Shown in pieces: positions 45,595-57,900 of a stretch of 64,000 nucleotides of DNA (its first letter is position 1; every line of letters starts with the position of its first letter). The notes under the pieces were generated by a model that was given only the letters and a program-made list of their open reading frames with translations, had not been told where the DNA came from and did no database searches. Position numbers and translations under genes: made by a program. The stretch is from Valencia hispanica. Its lineage: Eukaryota; Chordata; Actinopteri; Cyprinodontiformes; Valenciidae. The DNA is taken from the NCBI GenBank assembly GCA_963556495.2, contig OY747710.1, forward strand, positions 41,949,500-42,013,499. Direction: 5' to 3'.

Positions 45595-46880
45595 CCTGAC
45601 CTCTTCAAAGTTCTTCGCTCGAGTCTCTTGGGTCTTTCTGACTGCCCACCGCCCACAATTGTAAACAAATCTCAAAAAGCTGTAGATGCGTTGTAACAAG
45701 CAACTCAATTTTTACAGAACAACAACAACAGAAAAGGTCCTCCAATGAAAAGGGAAGTATCCGAAAACAGTGGAGGTGGTTTGGAGTGCTAGAATTGTGC
45801 TTGTGTTGAGGTTCCACCGCACCCTAGCGACCCCAGAGCCTTTTTGAGACTTGCTTCAGTCCACCATTTCGACCGGGGATCGAACACAGACTAAGCTGCT
45901 CGCAGCATATAACGGCATCATGAGTTCAATAAATACAAAACTTAACATGCGTTTCATACAAAAATGTACATCTCAAAATTAGCAAAAATAGGTGTGCGTT
46001 TTTTCTTCTATCCAACCATTTACAAAAGGCAACAATTTAAAAACAAAACAAAAAACCTGACCTCCACGTCCAGCAGTCCAACCATCCAACTTGAGGGGAA
46101 AGGCCACCTTTCCCCCCCAAAACTCACGCTTTTGTTTTTAAAACTCCATAATTGTAGGTTGCACCTGGGGAGAAGAATTACATTATCACACATTTTTAAA
46201 GCAACAAACACTTGACAATTTGTGATGAAGAAAATCAGCAGTTATGCTGCTTCAATGTGTTTTCTTGGCCTTTTAACTCCAGAAAGTCTGTCTAGTTAAG
46301 CATGTAGTGCAAATACACAGGGTGAGTGAGATGCTAGGACATTACGGGTAGTATGGATGTCACAACGACTCACATAATAACAACCTGAACTAAATGACAA
46401 ACTTTCTAAGCTCAGGTGAGCTGAGTGTGCACACGTATGATGGGGGCGTAACAAATGTTAGCCCAACTTTAGCATTATGTAACAGGCTAAATTAGCCGGA
46501 TAGCATAAACTTTAACGTTGTCCAAACTTCTAAATGCTCCTACACGGGATTCTACGCGAAAGAACATCCCCTTTAAAAGGAGTTTACTGATTATTGAACA
46601 AGAAATGTTTACCGTTTTGCCAACTAGCTATCCACATTACACAAGCTAACGTTTAGCTGTTAGCTTATATTGCTCAAATTGGTTCAGAACGCTGTTTTAA
46701 CGTAGAAACAACCAACCACTCAGGTATAAAAGCACATCTAAGGATTTTTGTTTTTACTGTTATTTTTGTTTATATTTACCATTAATGACACTGCTGCGTT
46801 AGCTTTCTTTAAGGGGGCATTGCTAGCTAGCCTGAGGATGCTACTGCGGTTTACCCGATGAAAATCGTTTATTCTCTTAC

Positions 46881-47100
46881 CTTCCGCTAGATGAAGAAAA
46901 AAGGGGATCCTGAGGAAGTAAATTCAGCGACGTACATCCAGCATGCCATAATCACGAATAATAAAGTTTAACTGCTTTTTAATTTGTTCCCAATTTTGAC
47001 AGTTCTCAAATCTCACAGGTTAGCTAACGTCTATTACTTAATATCGAGCCTGCTGATTGGTCCAAATGGGCACATGCTCATCTCCAATTGGTCAATTTTT
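46881..47100 (-). promoter_or_regulatory. ibtk: IBTK promoter and noncoding first exon
   Basis: On the gene strand two CCAAT boxes (ACCAAT in GACCAATTGG at 47091-47087, and GGACCAATCAG at 47060-47056) lie 31 bp apart, an NF-Y arrangement common in housekeeping promoters. About 180 bp downstream an exon end, GCGGAAG, is followed by a strong donor GTAAGAG starting at 46880. The transcription start is therefore probably near 46970-47000. The first exon would carry a short upstream ORF starting MACWMYVAEF. A second small noncoding exon may lie at about 46162-46117 (acceptor CCCCAG, donor GTGAGT). Confidence 0.5.
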
Positions 47101-47504
47101 GGGGCAGGTCAATGTATCGAAGGACGCTGTTGCCAGATAATGTCACATGAAGTGGGGTTTTTTTCATCTCGTGTAATGATAATACGTAAAATGATAGATA
47201 AAGCCTTTCTTCACTTTTAATAGGCATAGGGCTTATTTTCTGTGGGTGATAATGAATGATAACTGTTAAGGCTGACTTAATGTCTTAGACGTCACCACAG
47301 TAAAGGTACTTTCAAAGTTAACTAAATATGATTTCCTCAAGTCGCTTCTTTTTTTTCTGGTCGGTGGACTTGATTTTCCTTTAGTGCTTGAGTATAATAA
47401 TAAAATGACCCTTTAAAACGGACTTTATTTAATGAGAAAATGCTGAACATGCATGGTCTTTGATTTATAAACACAATTTTAGTCTACATGTGGTTTATAT
47501 GAAA

Positions 47505-48110
47505 TATACAGACGCATCTCAGTAAATTAGAGTATCTCCAAACAGTTTATTTATTTAAGCAATTTATTTGTTTAAGCAAACCTCAGAAATTGTATTGATT
47601 AAGAGTTTATTTCTGTTTCTTTTCATTATTATGGCTTAAAGCAATCGGATTCTCATAAAATTGGATTCTTACATAAATTAAGCAACAATTTTCTAAACAA
47701 ATGTTTTCTTTTAATTGCGTGAGTATATACAGTATTTATGGAAAAACCCCTCCCCGATTAGTTTTTTCTTTGAATGCAAGCATATTAAGGGAAAGCTAAG
47801 TGGAAGGAAAACGTGTGGTAGATAAAGGTGTACAAAGCTCTGGGACAACTGCAGCCTTATAAGGATCTGGCTTTGTGGAGATTGATGAGGGGTGGATTGT
47901 GGTTGGAGCAGTCACGGTTTGAGGAGCCACTACACACACACAGACCTATGCATGACATGGCCTTCAAATGTTGCTTTCCTTGTCGTAAGCTACATATGAA
48001 CCACAGACAACAGCAAACAGACGTTTTTTACCTGGCGAAAGAGCATAAAAAAACTGAACAGCTGCTAAGAGTTCCAAAGTTTTTATGTGGGCAATCAGTT
48101 TAATATCCTA
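47505..48110 (+). mobile_element. Tc1/mariner-superfamily remnant
   Basis: The left part has CATCTCAGTAAATTAGAGTA and TTATTATGGCTTAAAGC, which fit the terminal region of an abundant fish mariner-type family. The stretch at 47830-48090 has decayed coding sequence ending CTGCTAAGAGTTCCAAAG. Extent and group are uncertain. Confidence 0.45.
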
Positions 48111-48404
48111 TTGCAATCATATATCCATAAATGAGAGGCAAGCTTTTCAGCTTTTAAGAATTCATTTGTCACTAAAATATCCTGTAACCCCAAACCAGGA
48201 TACCATTGTTTTTGTGCTGTTTCAGCTGGCGCTAATATGGTTTTTCAAAAGGTCTGTTTTTCATGTTCTGTTGGTTTGTCTACAGTCACAACATATTCAT
48301 GAGTAACCACATCGCTGCCACATTGTGAAGCTACAAGAACATTGCACTGTCAGATGAACTTTGCCACGTTTTCTCACTTTCGAACCACAAACCACCATAT
48401 ATTT

Positions 48405-49595
48405 TATTGGTATTTTATGTGTGAGACCAACACAAAGTAGTGTTTAGTTGTGAGGTGGAAAGAAAATTCTACATGGTTTTCAAAATAAATAAAAATCTGA
48501 TAAAAGAGGGGGCTTGCATTTATATTCACCCTCTTTAAGCTATTCGGTTCATCATCATCATCCTCATTATCTGAACATGATAAGGGTATGGTACAACTGC
48601 AAGCACAACTGCAAGCATATAAAGATATGGCTAAACTGGACAGGAGGTGGAAGAAGAACTGTGGAGGAGCTGCAGAGATCCACATCTGAGGTGGGAGAAT
48701 TTGGTAAAACAACAACTATTAGTCATGCTCTCCACAAAACTGACATTCGTGGAAGAGTGGCAAGAAGAGGGCCAATGTTGAAAGACAGCCACAAGAAGTC
48801 CAGTTTAAACTTTAAACACAGGCTATGTAGAATACACAGGAAACATATAAGAAATTACACGAGTCAGGGAAGAATATTTGTGAACATTTCTACTGTGAAA
48901 TATGGGGGTGGCATAATCATGCTGTGGGGAGGCTTGTGTTCAACAGGGACAGATAAGCTGGTCAGAGTTAATGGGAAAAAATGGGTGGAGTTAAATACAG
49001 AGCAATCAGAGGAAATGTTGCTTCTCCAAACCAAAGGCAACCTGCAACAAGTTTTAAACTAATATTAAACATGATCTAATGTTTTCTCAGAAATTCTGCA
49101 GTTTGATTGTTACTGCAACCAGCATCTGATTCTAGTTCTCTGTTGTCCATTCAAGAGTTTTTCCATCCGGCAGGACAACATCCCCAAACGTATAAAATGT
49201 ATTTTCGGTACACAGCCACAGCTACAATGGAATGGTCTAATATCAAAGCATGTTCATGTGCTCGAATGGCCCAGTCAAAGCCTAGACTTGAATACAACTA
49301 AGAATCTTTCACTGACATGCTTCATCCAATCTGAATGAGTTTAAGCAACTTTCCAAAATAACACAGGTAAAACTTTCCGTCATTAGATTTGTAGAGACTC
49401 TAGAGGTTTGCAGCTGTAATTGCAGCCAAAGATAACCACAAAGAATAAATTAGGGGAGCTAAATACAAATACAAAACATCCTTTCAAGATTTTTATTTGT
49501 ATTAAAAATAAATCCAATGTATGCTTGTGCTTTCTTTTAGGTATTCTGTGCTCTGTGTTGGTCTATCACATAAAAATAACAACAAATTTGTGGTT
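48405..49595 (+). mobile_element. Tc1-like element with both terminal repeats recognisable
   Basis: The left terminus TTTTATGTGTGAGACCAACA and the inverted right terminus TTTTATGTGATAGACCAACA are near identical over 25 bases. Between them the frame at 48514-49062 holds decayed transposase pieces, including TTTISHALHKTDIRGRVARR, GPMLKDSHKKSSLNFKHRLC and GGGIIMLWGGLCSTGTDKLV. The C-terminal catalytic part is broken. It is not active. Confidence 0.72.
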
Positions 49596-49665
49596 CTAAC
49601 AGGGAAAAATAAACATATATTTTTTAAGTTTAAGGGGTATTAAAACGTTTGCACATTTTTGTGCT

Positions 49666-52019
49666 TACGATATGTAAAACCTGTTAAAGTATTTACTTTG
49701 AACAACAGGATGAAATGTGTTTATTTCCTAAAAAGAAAAAAAAAATCTTCAGGAAACATCAGCCTTAGTGTGAACTGGAGATGTGAGTGTCAAAAGTATA
49801 TACATCCTCCTGGAAAACATCATGTCGGCCGACAGACTTTGACCAGGGTATCAGTTTCTGCCACAATCCAGGTGTGATGGAATTACTCAAGTGGTTGTCC
49901 CATTGACCCAGGGCTAATAACATGAGAGGGGCCAGACCGAGTTAAATAGCTAGGGTTACACACATGGATCAACATCAGGGGCTTCCAAAGTTGACGTATT
50001 GAGGAGAGGGGTCTCCTTCAGTATGCAAGCACAAACCCATCCCCGTTTTTTTCTTTCTTCTCAGAGGTCTAATCCTGTATAATCCAACAGACAATTATTC
50101 CCAAATGCATGCAGGTTTTTTTTTAAATAGTTTTTTTGTTTTCCCCAGAGGAGATGTGTCATAAAGGTATTGCTGTTGCATGCGTTTTCTAAAATCTCGT
50201 CATTTAACCAGGACTGCTACTACTATTATAGAAAAAAACTGCCTATCCACATTCAGTTATACCGGTGTTTTATAATCTTTTAAAATATGAATGGGTTCAT
50301 CTAACAGTTCTACTGGTACCTCTTTTGGTACCTGGACTGCCTTTAGTGGAACTGGAAAAGAAACCTTTGGCATCAATTATTCGCGAAGTAAATAGGTAGA
50401 TAGGTAAACACACAGGAATAAATAGTGATGAAGCACTAATATACACCAACAGATAGAAAGCTGACTTGCTCCAGCAATTGAAAACTTCCAGTTCAAACTG
50501 GAGAATATGATAGTGAACCAGGAACAAGTGCTAGTGGCAACTTGTGCTCCATATCTTCCGTTTAGCTTTAAAATTAGAACTTGGATCTGGAAAAGATATT
50601 AACTCTAATGTAACCATGTTCCAGTTTCAAGTTTGAAAACCAGTAGGATTTGCTCATTTATATGCTAACCAGGCTAACTATTGTTAGCAAAATAAGCTAA
50701 ACAAAAAGTATATGCACATCAGAGGTTCCATTTTTTTGTTGTTGGTCATTTCGACTGATGGGGTCAGAAACAATCTGGTTATAATTCTTTTTTTACCCAT
50801 CAATTTTTAAAATGACAATATTGACGTATTCAGTGGCGTTTAATTTTCAGTCCTTTAATATTCAATCTGAACAAACTGAACAGAAAATCCACATCGTGCT
50901 TTCACGCATCAAGCGGGTTAAAGGCTACACGTATGAATTGTGAACAGTTCGGCTGCCCTGGCCTGAACGCTCCACATGGAGCTGAACTGCCAAACGGGCG
51001 CGTCTGCACGAAGTGGTCAGCGGTGTGAATTGCAATCTGTTAAAATGACCTATGGACTTCACATTTTTCTGTCACCGTTTAAAAAAAACTCAAATACAGA
51101 ATGTATTCGGTTAATGTGACCCCTGATGCATATATATATATATATATTTGTATATAAGTATTTTTCTTTCAAGGAAGTTATTACCTCTTTTGCTTGTGCA
51201 AAAATTTTTATCAGATCCAAATCATTAAAACTGCAATTAAAATTCAAATCTAATTGAGGCTATTTAAGTTTAACATGGAAGGCAGCCATATTGGATTTAA
51301 AGGTGAAGTTGTTAACTTTTTCCAACCTGAAACTTTAAATTATTTTAATGTACACAATGGAACACTCGTGGTCCTTACAGGAAAAGAGGTCGCTCCCAAT
51401 CTTCTATCTTTTTCAGGCACTTGTCAGGGGTTTAACTTTTTAAGTCTTATGTGGAGTTACTGTTGGTGTCAAAGTTGTCCTTGGTCTCTTCTGTGTATTC
51501 GCACAATCCATTGAACTGCTTGCGAGTGCTGACTAGCGGTGGTGGAAGAGTGATCTGAAATGTTTAACATGAACGCACTTGACGTCACATCCGCAGACAG
51601 CGTGGGAAAATCCGACCCGACAGATAATAGAAAAAATTGGATACAGGCTTATAGGTGAGCTGAAAATTTGTCAGTATGCTCATCAGGAGATGTTTGAGTC
51701 ATAAATGGTCAAATTAAAAGGCTTTTGTTACGTTTATTTTGGGGGAAAAGTTGCATATAGCCTCTGTAATAAGCACCAAAACCGAAAAGCTGAGTTGTTT
51801 AGGCACACTGACCTGTGCTTCTAACAGAACCTATCCAAATGAGAAGAGAAGGGGGGGGGGGGGCAGAGAACTCACAAACTGAAGTGGATGACAGTGAAGC
51901 ATGAAACAAGTTCTGGTGGCAGCTCACTCTGTGATCTCTTTACCTCTGACATTAGAACCTGGATTTGGAAATGACCTCAATTCCAATTTAATTGTTTTTA
52001 GGTTCAGAATGGCAAAGAC
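49666..52019. other. Intergenic between IBTK and TPBG, unrecognised
   Basis: AT-rich DNA with short T-runs and a TATATA tract near 51128. The part at about 50860-51050 is more balanced in composition. No gene was recognised. Confidence 0.45.
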
Positions 52020-52070
52020 ATTATTATTATTATTATTGTTATTATTATTATTGTTATTATTATTATTATT

Positions 52071-52127
<57 letters not shown>

Positions 52128-52142
52128 ATTATTATTATTATT
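52020..52142. repeat. (TTA/TTG)n trinucleotide repeat
   Basis: About 120 bases of trinucleotide repeat, first TTA with scattered TTG, then a pure TTG block, then TTA again. The poly-Leu ORF across it is an artefact. It lies about 1 kb upstream of the TPBG start codon. Confidence 0.97.
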
Positions 52143-52559
52143 AGCTTACTGCAGCTTTTAGGTTGTCAACCTAGCTCAGGTTTCAAATTCAAAACAAATA
52201 ATCCATCAAAACAACCCAGGGCTGGACTGGATTAGTAAATTAATCAAAAATTGCTTGTTTAAACTTAACAGTTTTTACAGTGTACTTAAAAAAAAAAAAA
52301 ACGTTTTGTCCTCACAATTGCTACAGCCTAGAGCCCAAGAGGGGTTTATGTGAATACTTAAAAGTGACAATATCAGTAAATCAGATGATGAATGTTTTCC
52401 TAATCGGCCCTTTGGCTTCTTGGTTCCTTCAGAGGGTTCTTTGGGTTTATTTAAAACGGTTTTCTGTTGAGCTCCGCAAATTCTTTCTGTCCCTTTTGAC
52501 TTGAATGCTTCTACACGGGCGACAGGAGTGGAAACGTGTAGGTTTATGAGGAAGACGAA

Positions 52560-53169
52560 TACTCCTTTGGTTGTTAGGGTTAAATAAAAGTTCTCCCCTC
52601 CCCCTCCTGTGGTTGAGTAATGGTACGCTCTCCCTCCTTGTAATGTAGCGCTCGCTCCTGCTGCTGGGCGGCCAGAAAGCTGGAAGAGCGCTTCAGAGAG
52701 AGGGAGAGAGAGGGAGAAACATGGCACCGCTTTCTGGGAGAAATGGAGGCTTTGTCTGGTAACCTGCTGCCAGAGTGAGTTTTAGGACCGTTTTTCTTTC
52801 TGCGTTAGATTTGATTTCCCCCACCCCCCACCCCCCATCCCGTGAGCCTGGAGGATCCTCACGCAGCTTTAAAGGGTGGGGGGGGGGAAGAAAAAAAAAA
52901 AAAGCAGATGCTTGAGAAAACAGTCGAAGAGGAGAGCAGAAGTTTTGCGCGTTTCTTGAAAATGTAGGTTCTTCTTACAGACGTTTTTTTTTCTTTCTTC
53001 TTCTTACCCTCGAAGCCGATTTTATGGAGGCGTTAGTGGACGCCGTTTCCTATCGGATTAAGGAGACAAACTCTGCTGAAAAACTTTGTTCCGGGCGGAA
53101 AGACGAGGCGGTGACTTGTTGAAAAGCGGTTTCTCCTCCTGCACACGCTGATCTGTGCGCCTCCCCAAA
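52560..53169 (+). promoter_or_regulatory. tpbg: TPBG upstream region and 5' UTR candidates
   Basis: GC-rich and repeat-poor, ending at the TPBG start codon. A possible noncoding exon ends near 52774 with donor GTGAGT, and a possible acceptor TTCTTCTTACAG ends at 52980. A short upstream ORF starts at ATG 52722. GA- and G-rich tracts lie at 52693-52717 and 52876-52888. The transcription start was not determined. Confidence 0.35.
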
Positions 53170-54267
53170 ATGCGCCCGGGGAGACCTCACAAGTCGGGCA
53201 TGACGCACCTGCTTCTCCTCCTCACGCTCGTCTTGTCCTGCCGCTGCTGTCCGGACAAATGCCTGTGCTCCTTAGGAACCGTGAGATGCCAAAACCAGGA
53301 CTTGGACGCGATTCCACATTCCTTACCGGCCAATACCAAAACCCTGTTCGTCACAGGAAACAGCATTTTCCAAATAAGCGAGGCCTCCTTCCCAAGCCGT
53401 CTGGAGAACTTAACAGATCTTTATCTGAGCGGCAATGAAATAGTACAAGTGGATGCTGGGGCATTTAAAAACTTGCTAAACCTTGCACGGCTGGACTTGA
53501 GTAACAACACAATCCAGAATTTTAGTGGCAGAGCTTTCCCTGATGACAGTAAGCTGAAGTTCCTCAACCTAAGCAGGTCTTTCCACAGTCATGATTTTAC
53601 GGAGACAGCAGTTCGTGATTTCTTTCTCCGTGCAAAACTCCTCCAGCTCACCACCCTGGATCTGTCCAACAATGACCTGCTCGTTCTGCCGGACGGCGAC
53701 TTCACGGGCCTCACCAGTCTGGACACCCTGAACCTCCGCAACTGCTCCCTCATCACCATCCAGAACGGGACTCTGCCGCAGCTGCGCGACCTCGACCTGA
53801 GGAACAACGAGCTGAAGGATCTGCCCCCCGCCACGATGGGCGAGTTCAGCCTCAACCCCGACCTCCGCATCCAGCTCATGGGGAACCCCTGGCGCTGCAA
53901 CTGCTTCATCAACGACCTGCTGGCATGGCTGAAGAACTCCACCCAGGTAGTAGACTCGCACAGTCTGACCTGCGCAGATCCCGAGGCCATGAGGCACCGG
54001 CTCCTTCTGCAGCTGCACCTGTCCCAGCTGAAGTGTCCGAGCGACATGAAGGGGGTTCTGGAGACGTCGTACGTTTTCCTGGGACTGGTGCTGGCCCTGA
54101 TCGGCCTCATATTCCTGCTGGTGCTCTACTTGAACAGGAAAGGCATCAAGCGATGGATATACAACATCCGGGATGCCTGCAGGGACCACATGGAGGGGTA
54201 CCATTATCGGTACGAGATCAACTCTGACCCGCGTCTGGCCAACCTGAGCATCAACTCGGACGTGTGA
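53170..54267 (+). CDS. tpbg: TPBG (5T4, trophoblast glycoprotein)
   Basis: A single-pass leucine-rich-repeat membrane protein that in vertebrates dampens canonical Wnt signalling at the cell surface. The frame from ATG 53170 gives 365 residues; GTG 53155 upstream is in frame but is not a plausible start. In order: a signal peptide (about 1-25, THLLLLLTLVLSCRC), the LRR N-cap cysteines (CCPDKCLCSLGTVRC), leucine-rich repeats (LYLSGNEIVQVDAGAFKNL and others), the C-cap (NPWRCNCFINDLLAWLKNST to LKC, about 239-289), a membrane helix at about 300-321 and a short basic cytoplasmic tail. Seven extracellular N-glycosylation sequons are present. The end, HMEGYHYRYEINSDPRLANL followed by SINSDV, is nearly as in mammals and fits a PDZ-binding terminus. 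The coding region is intronless, as in human. Fish may have two copies; which one this is cannot be decided. Confidence 0.96.
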   Translation: MRPGRPHKSGMTHLLLLLTLVLSCRCCPDKCLCSLGTVRCQNQDLDAIPHSLPANTKTLFVTGNSIFQISEASFPSRLENLTDLYLSGNEIVQVDAGAFKNLLNLARLDLSNNTIQNFSGRAFPDDSKLKFLNLSRSFHSHDFTETAVRDFFLRAKLLQLTTLDLSNNDLLVLPDGDFTGLTSLDTLNLRNCSLITIQNGTLPQLRDLDLRNNELKDLPPATMGEFSLNPDLRIQLMGNPWRCNCFINDLLAWLKNSTQVVDSHSLTCADPEAMRHRLLLQLHLSQLKCPSDMKGVLETSYVFLGLVLALIGLIFLLVLYLNRKGIKRWIYNIRDACRDHMEGYHYRYEINSDPRLANLSINSDV

Positions 54268-54900
54268 GGGAGGGCTGATTGGGGTGGGGGTGGGGGTGGG
54301 GGGCACTATCATGGACTTTGTTCCAGTGATGCGTTAAGTGACTTTATGCCGTTAAAAGTTTGCATGAAAGTCTTCCTCCTTTTGCCCCAAAGCAGCACAA
54401 TGATGCCATTCAGAAGCAAGGTCTGTTGACGCTTTTGACCGAGCCCTTTCGCAGCCTCCGCCGCATGTCCAGCACAAATGTTTGGCAGCTGTCATGCAGA
54501 CTGCGTTTTCCTCTCTGTTGCATTGCATGGATGATGAATCGAGGCAACGTCTTTTTTGGTTTGTTTTGTTTTTTTTGTCTGGGAAGAAATCTGCAAATTG
54601 TCTTTTTACTTACCTTTAAGGATAACTGAATGGAGTGCTGCAACTTTAAGATAAAACACCACTACATGTCAATTGCATCCTTTACAATACGACTCTGCAG
54701 CAGAGAGATGTTATACTGCTTGAGTTTGTCGCCTTTTTTTGGTATGTATAGATGTCCCGTGCGGTACAGACTATGCCTTTTTTGGACTGATTATAATACA
54801 CATAGCATAGTGTATGGATTTCGTAGACTTATGTGATTGCTCTTTTTCTTTTCCTGTAAGGATATTTAGCTAAATAAAAAGCATCTGGATTGCTGGTACG
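54268..54900 (+). terminator. tpbg: TPBG 3' UTR with poly(A) signal
   Basis: A G-rich tract of repeated GGGGGT follows the stop codon. A canonical AATAAA lies at 54873-54878, about 600 bases after the stop, followed by a GT-rich stretch (GTACGTGTGTGG) of the kind that marks the cleavage region. Confidence 0.7.
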
Positions 54901-57900
54901 TGTGTGGAGTGAAGGCCTTTAATCAGCAGCCTGGGAAGTATGTGATCCGCCGGGGTGGGTAAGGAGCCCGCACGCGCTCATTCCTGAGACACGAATCACA
55001 TGCAGAGCGCTGAATCTTCCCCAATCAAACTGTCAGCAAGTTTAACGACGGGTAAAATGTGTGACACTTTGATCTCCACGGTAACAATTTTCTCTGCGAT
55101 TTTTCATTAACGGGCCGAGTTGCAGCGTTCGGTGCGTTGTATTCTTAAACTCTCAGCCTGAACGGGGGGACCTACTCTCCTCTGGAGGAATGTAAATGAG
55201 TTTCCACCTGGATGTGCAGAGGTGATGAGGTTAGCCAGCTGTTATTTCCCCTTCAATTTGCTTCCTGCTGGGAGAATTTAATAATAATCACACACACACC
55301 AAAAAAAAATCTCTGCTTTCATCAAATCCCTCTTGGATAATCTATATAATAACCAACCTGATGCCAGTTTGCACTTTTCGCAGATACCTGATTCAAGTCA
55401 CTAAATGCCAGCGTATACTTTCATTGTGCTTGGTTACAGAAAGAGAAAGGTGTGTGGTGTTCTGTGGCCCATGCAAATGAAGGCAAAACCAAAGTCGAGG
55501 TTCTCGAGGGGCTACACAGTGGTAATAACAAAATGGGCTCAAGCTGCTTGGCTGTTTTATATCGCGTTGTTCTAGAGGAACGAGCTTGCACGAGGGAGGG
55601 GGGTGGGTGTCTCCCATTAGTGTTTCTACCCAACTGTCAGAGGTTGTTCTTTCATGCTGTCCAGTGTAGTGGGGATTAATAATTAATGTGTGGTATTCCT
55701 TTGAAGGCTGGCCCATGCATTTTGCTGTATAGCAGTCCAAATTAATGATGTTTGTTGTGTATCTGCTCAGGAAAGAATGTGAACTTCCTCAGCCCTTTTT
55801 GGATAGGGTATGAATATAATAATTGCCGTCCTCCCCTCCTTCTATTTTTCCACTCTTGTCACAACCCCACAGCGTCTCTTACAACTGACCACACAGTGCC
55901 TGCAGCTGCATGGAATATGCTGTGCAACTGGGCAACTCGGGCCCAGATCTCCCTACTCTGTTGGCAACATCTGTCTGCCGGCAGCACAATCTGGCGTCGT
56001 TTGCACACCCATGTGCTTTCACAGAGTTAGAATGTCGCTTTTGTTTTACGTTTTTGCAGTTTTTAGATGTCTGGCCAGAGGCGGCCCAAGATTATTGGGT
56101 GGGGGCACAAGCCCGAGCCCCATTACTAGGTAAGCCCATCATCCACAAGCCTACATGATGCATGACCTTCTTTAAATTGTCCAGACTTTATTGCTTGCAC
56201 ATTTTGTAGCAAGGTCTCATAACCACATTCCTTTAAAGCGGTCTATAAGTAGAATGTAGAGACATATTTAAAATTGATGGTTGTCAAATGCAAAACATCC
56301 CCTTGGTTACAAATTGATACGTGATCTGGAAGAAACATCAATATGATCTTCAATTAAGATGAAGGAGAAGAAAAAATTTAACTAGCGACACAAAATTAGA
56401 ACAAACGAATACGATTTGCTTTTTTAACAAAAAAAATGTGAGCTTTTTTTCACTTTTAAAAAAATCAGATCTTTTTTTGGCTTGGGGTAAACAATACTTT
56501 TCTCTCGTACACAAAAAGAAAAACATCCCTGCGTCATTAGGTAACCCCAAATTTCCTAATGGCATGCATACTTTGATGGGTTGGAATTATATATTCATAA
56601 AAATTTGACATACATTTAAAAAAAGCTTATTCGCAAGCAGCTACCAATCTGAAGTTTTGAGATCCACATTCCGCTGACATGGGGGGGTTCCCGATGGTGC
56701 TAACCAGCAGCTTGGCTAATGCCTTGCGCCGGCTCCCTGTTTCTGACATTAGATAGAGAAAGGTTTTCTCTCCGATCTGCTGGTTCGGCTGGAGGCAATG
56801 CTCCGCGGTCTTCCCAACAAACATGGAAGTACGGGAGGGAATTGGCTTTTATTCGTCTCCACCTTCCTCTCGCCCTTGTACAGCTCTGCAGGTTAATTTA
56901 GGTTGTTAAACGATCCCAAGACAAAAGGCGGTTATAGTTACATGGTTACGCTGGTTCACTCATTATAGGTTTTTAATTGTAGCAGGACCATTTTGAAAAT
57001 GTATGGCCTTCACATGCTCACATTATTCCCCAAAGCGAGGCCTCCTCACCTCTTCGTCCCAGGAGGGCCGTATGGGGGGCTGCGGGCTGCTTCCAACCTA
57101 ATGTTTCCACAGAGACAGCCAGCGAGGAGGCCTTCTCTTCATCACCTGCTCCGCACAATCATATTAACAAGTGATTTTCACCCGGCCACGCCTCGAGCCA
57201 CGCTTGGCAGAGCAGGTATAATTACAGGGAGAAGAGAAAAAAAAAAGAGGTGAGAGAATGAATGGCTAAGGGGATGGGTGGTGATGGGGGGATGGGGGGG
57301 GGGAGTAAAATAAATGAGCGCAGGGAGAGCTCTCTGTTCCTCTGGCTCGATCAGCCGACTCCTTCTGCTCCTCCTTACCCAAGTCCCCGAACAGCTTGGA
57401 TGTCTAAATAGTCATACTATAGTTGAGTCAGGATGTCAGCTGAGGGCCAGAGAGGAGGCGGAGGGTCTCGGTCCGAGTCTCTGTTTGAGGGAATATGAGG
57501 CCGGCTCCTCAGCTGTTGGGGTCAGCGCCCAATAGATCCCACAGATTTCCAGACATTAGCAGGACCGATGTAGGTTTGGGTCGGTATACAGACAGATACT
57601 GGGAGATGTTGGACTCGGTTGGTCTTTAGCTCCATGCGTTGACTTGCCTCTTGTCTTAACCCTCATAATAACAACATGATGAAAATTCTTTAGACGGATG
57701 TTTGCGGTCTTCAGAGCAGATGTACATGAATATCACTTATATTTAAGCGTGAATGTGCCTTTACCTGAGGGAAACACAAATACAGGCTTGTGTCAGTATG
57801 AGATTCTCATGGTACGACAGCCATCTGTAGAAATACAATGGTTTTATGTTGACGCTATTTACACATAAATTTAAAAACAGAAATATATAACTCTGCGTAA

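Noticed and set aside
48514..49062. Functional Tc1 transposase
   Set aside because: The helix-turn-helix region is incomplete and the C-terminal catalytic part is lost; only fragments are in frame.
51901..52161. Poly-Leu ORF
   Set aside because: It is the translation of a TTA/TTG microsatellite.
53155..53169. Upstream start for TPBG at 53155
   Set aside because: The codon is GTG; the ATG at 53170 precedes a normal signal peptide.
53569..54312. 247-codon ORF antisense to TPBG
   Set aside because: It exists because of GC-rich codon use in TPBG; the sense frame is fully conserved and the antisense has no domain.
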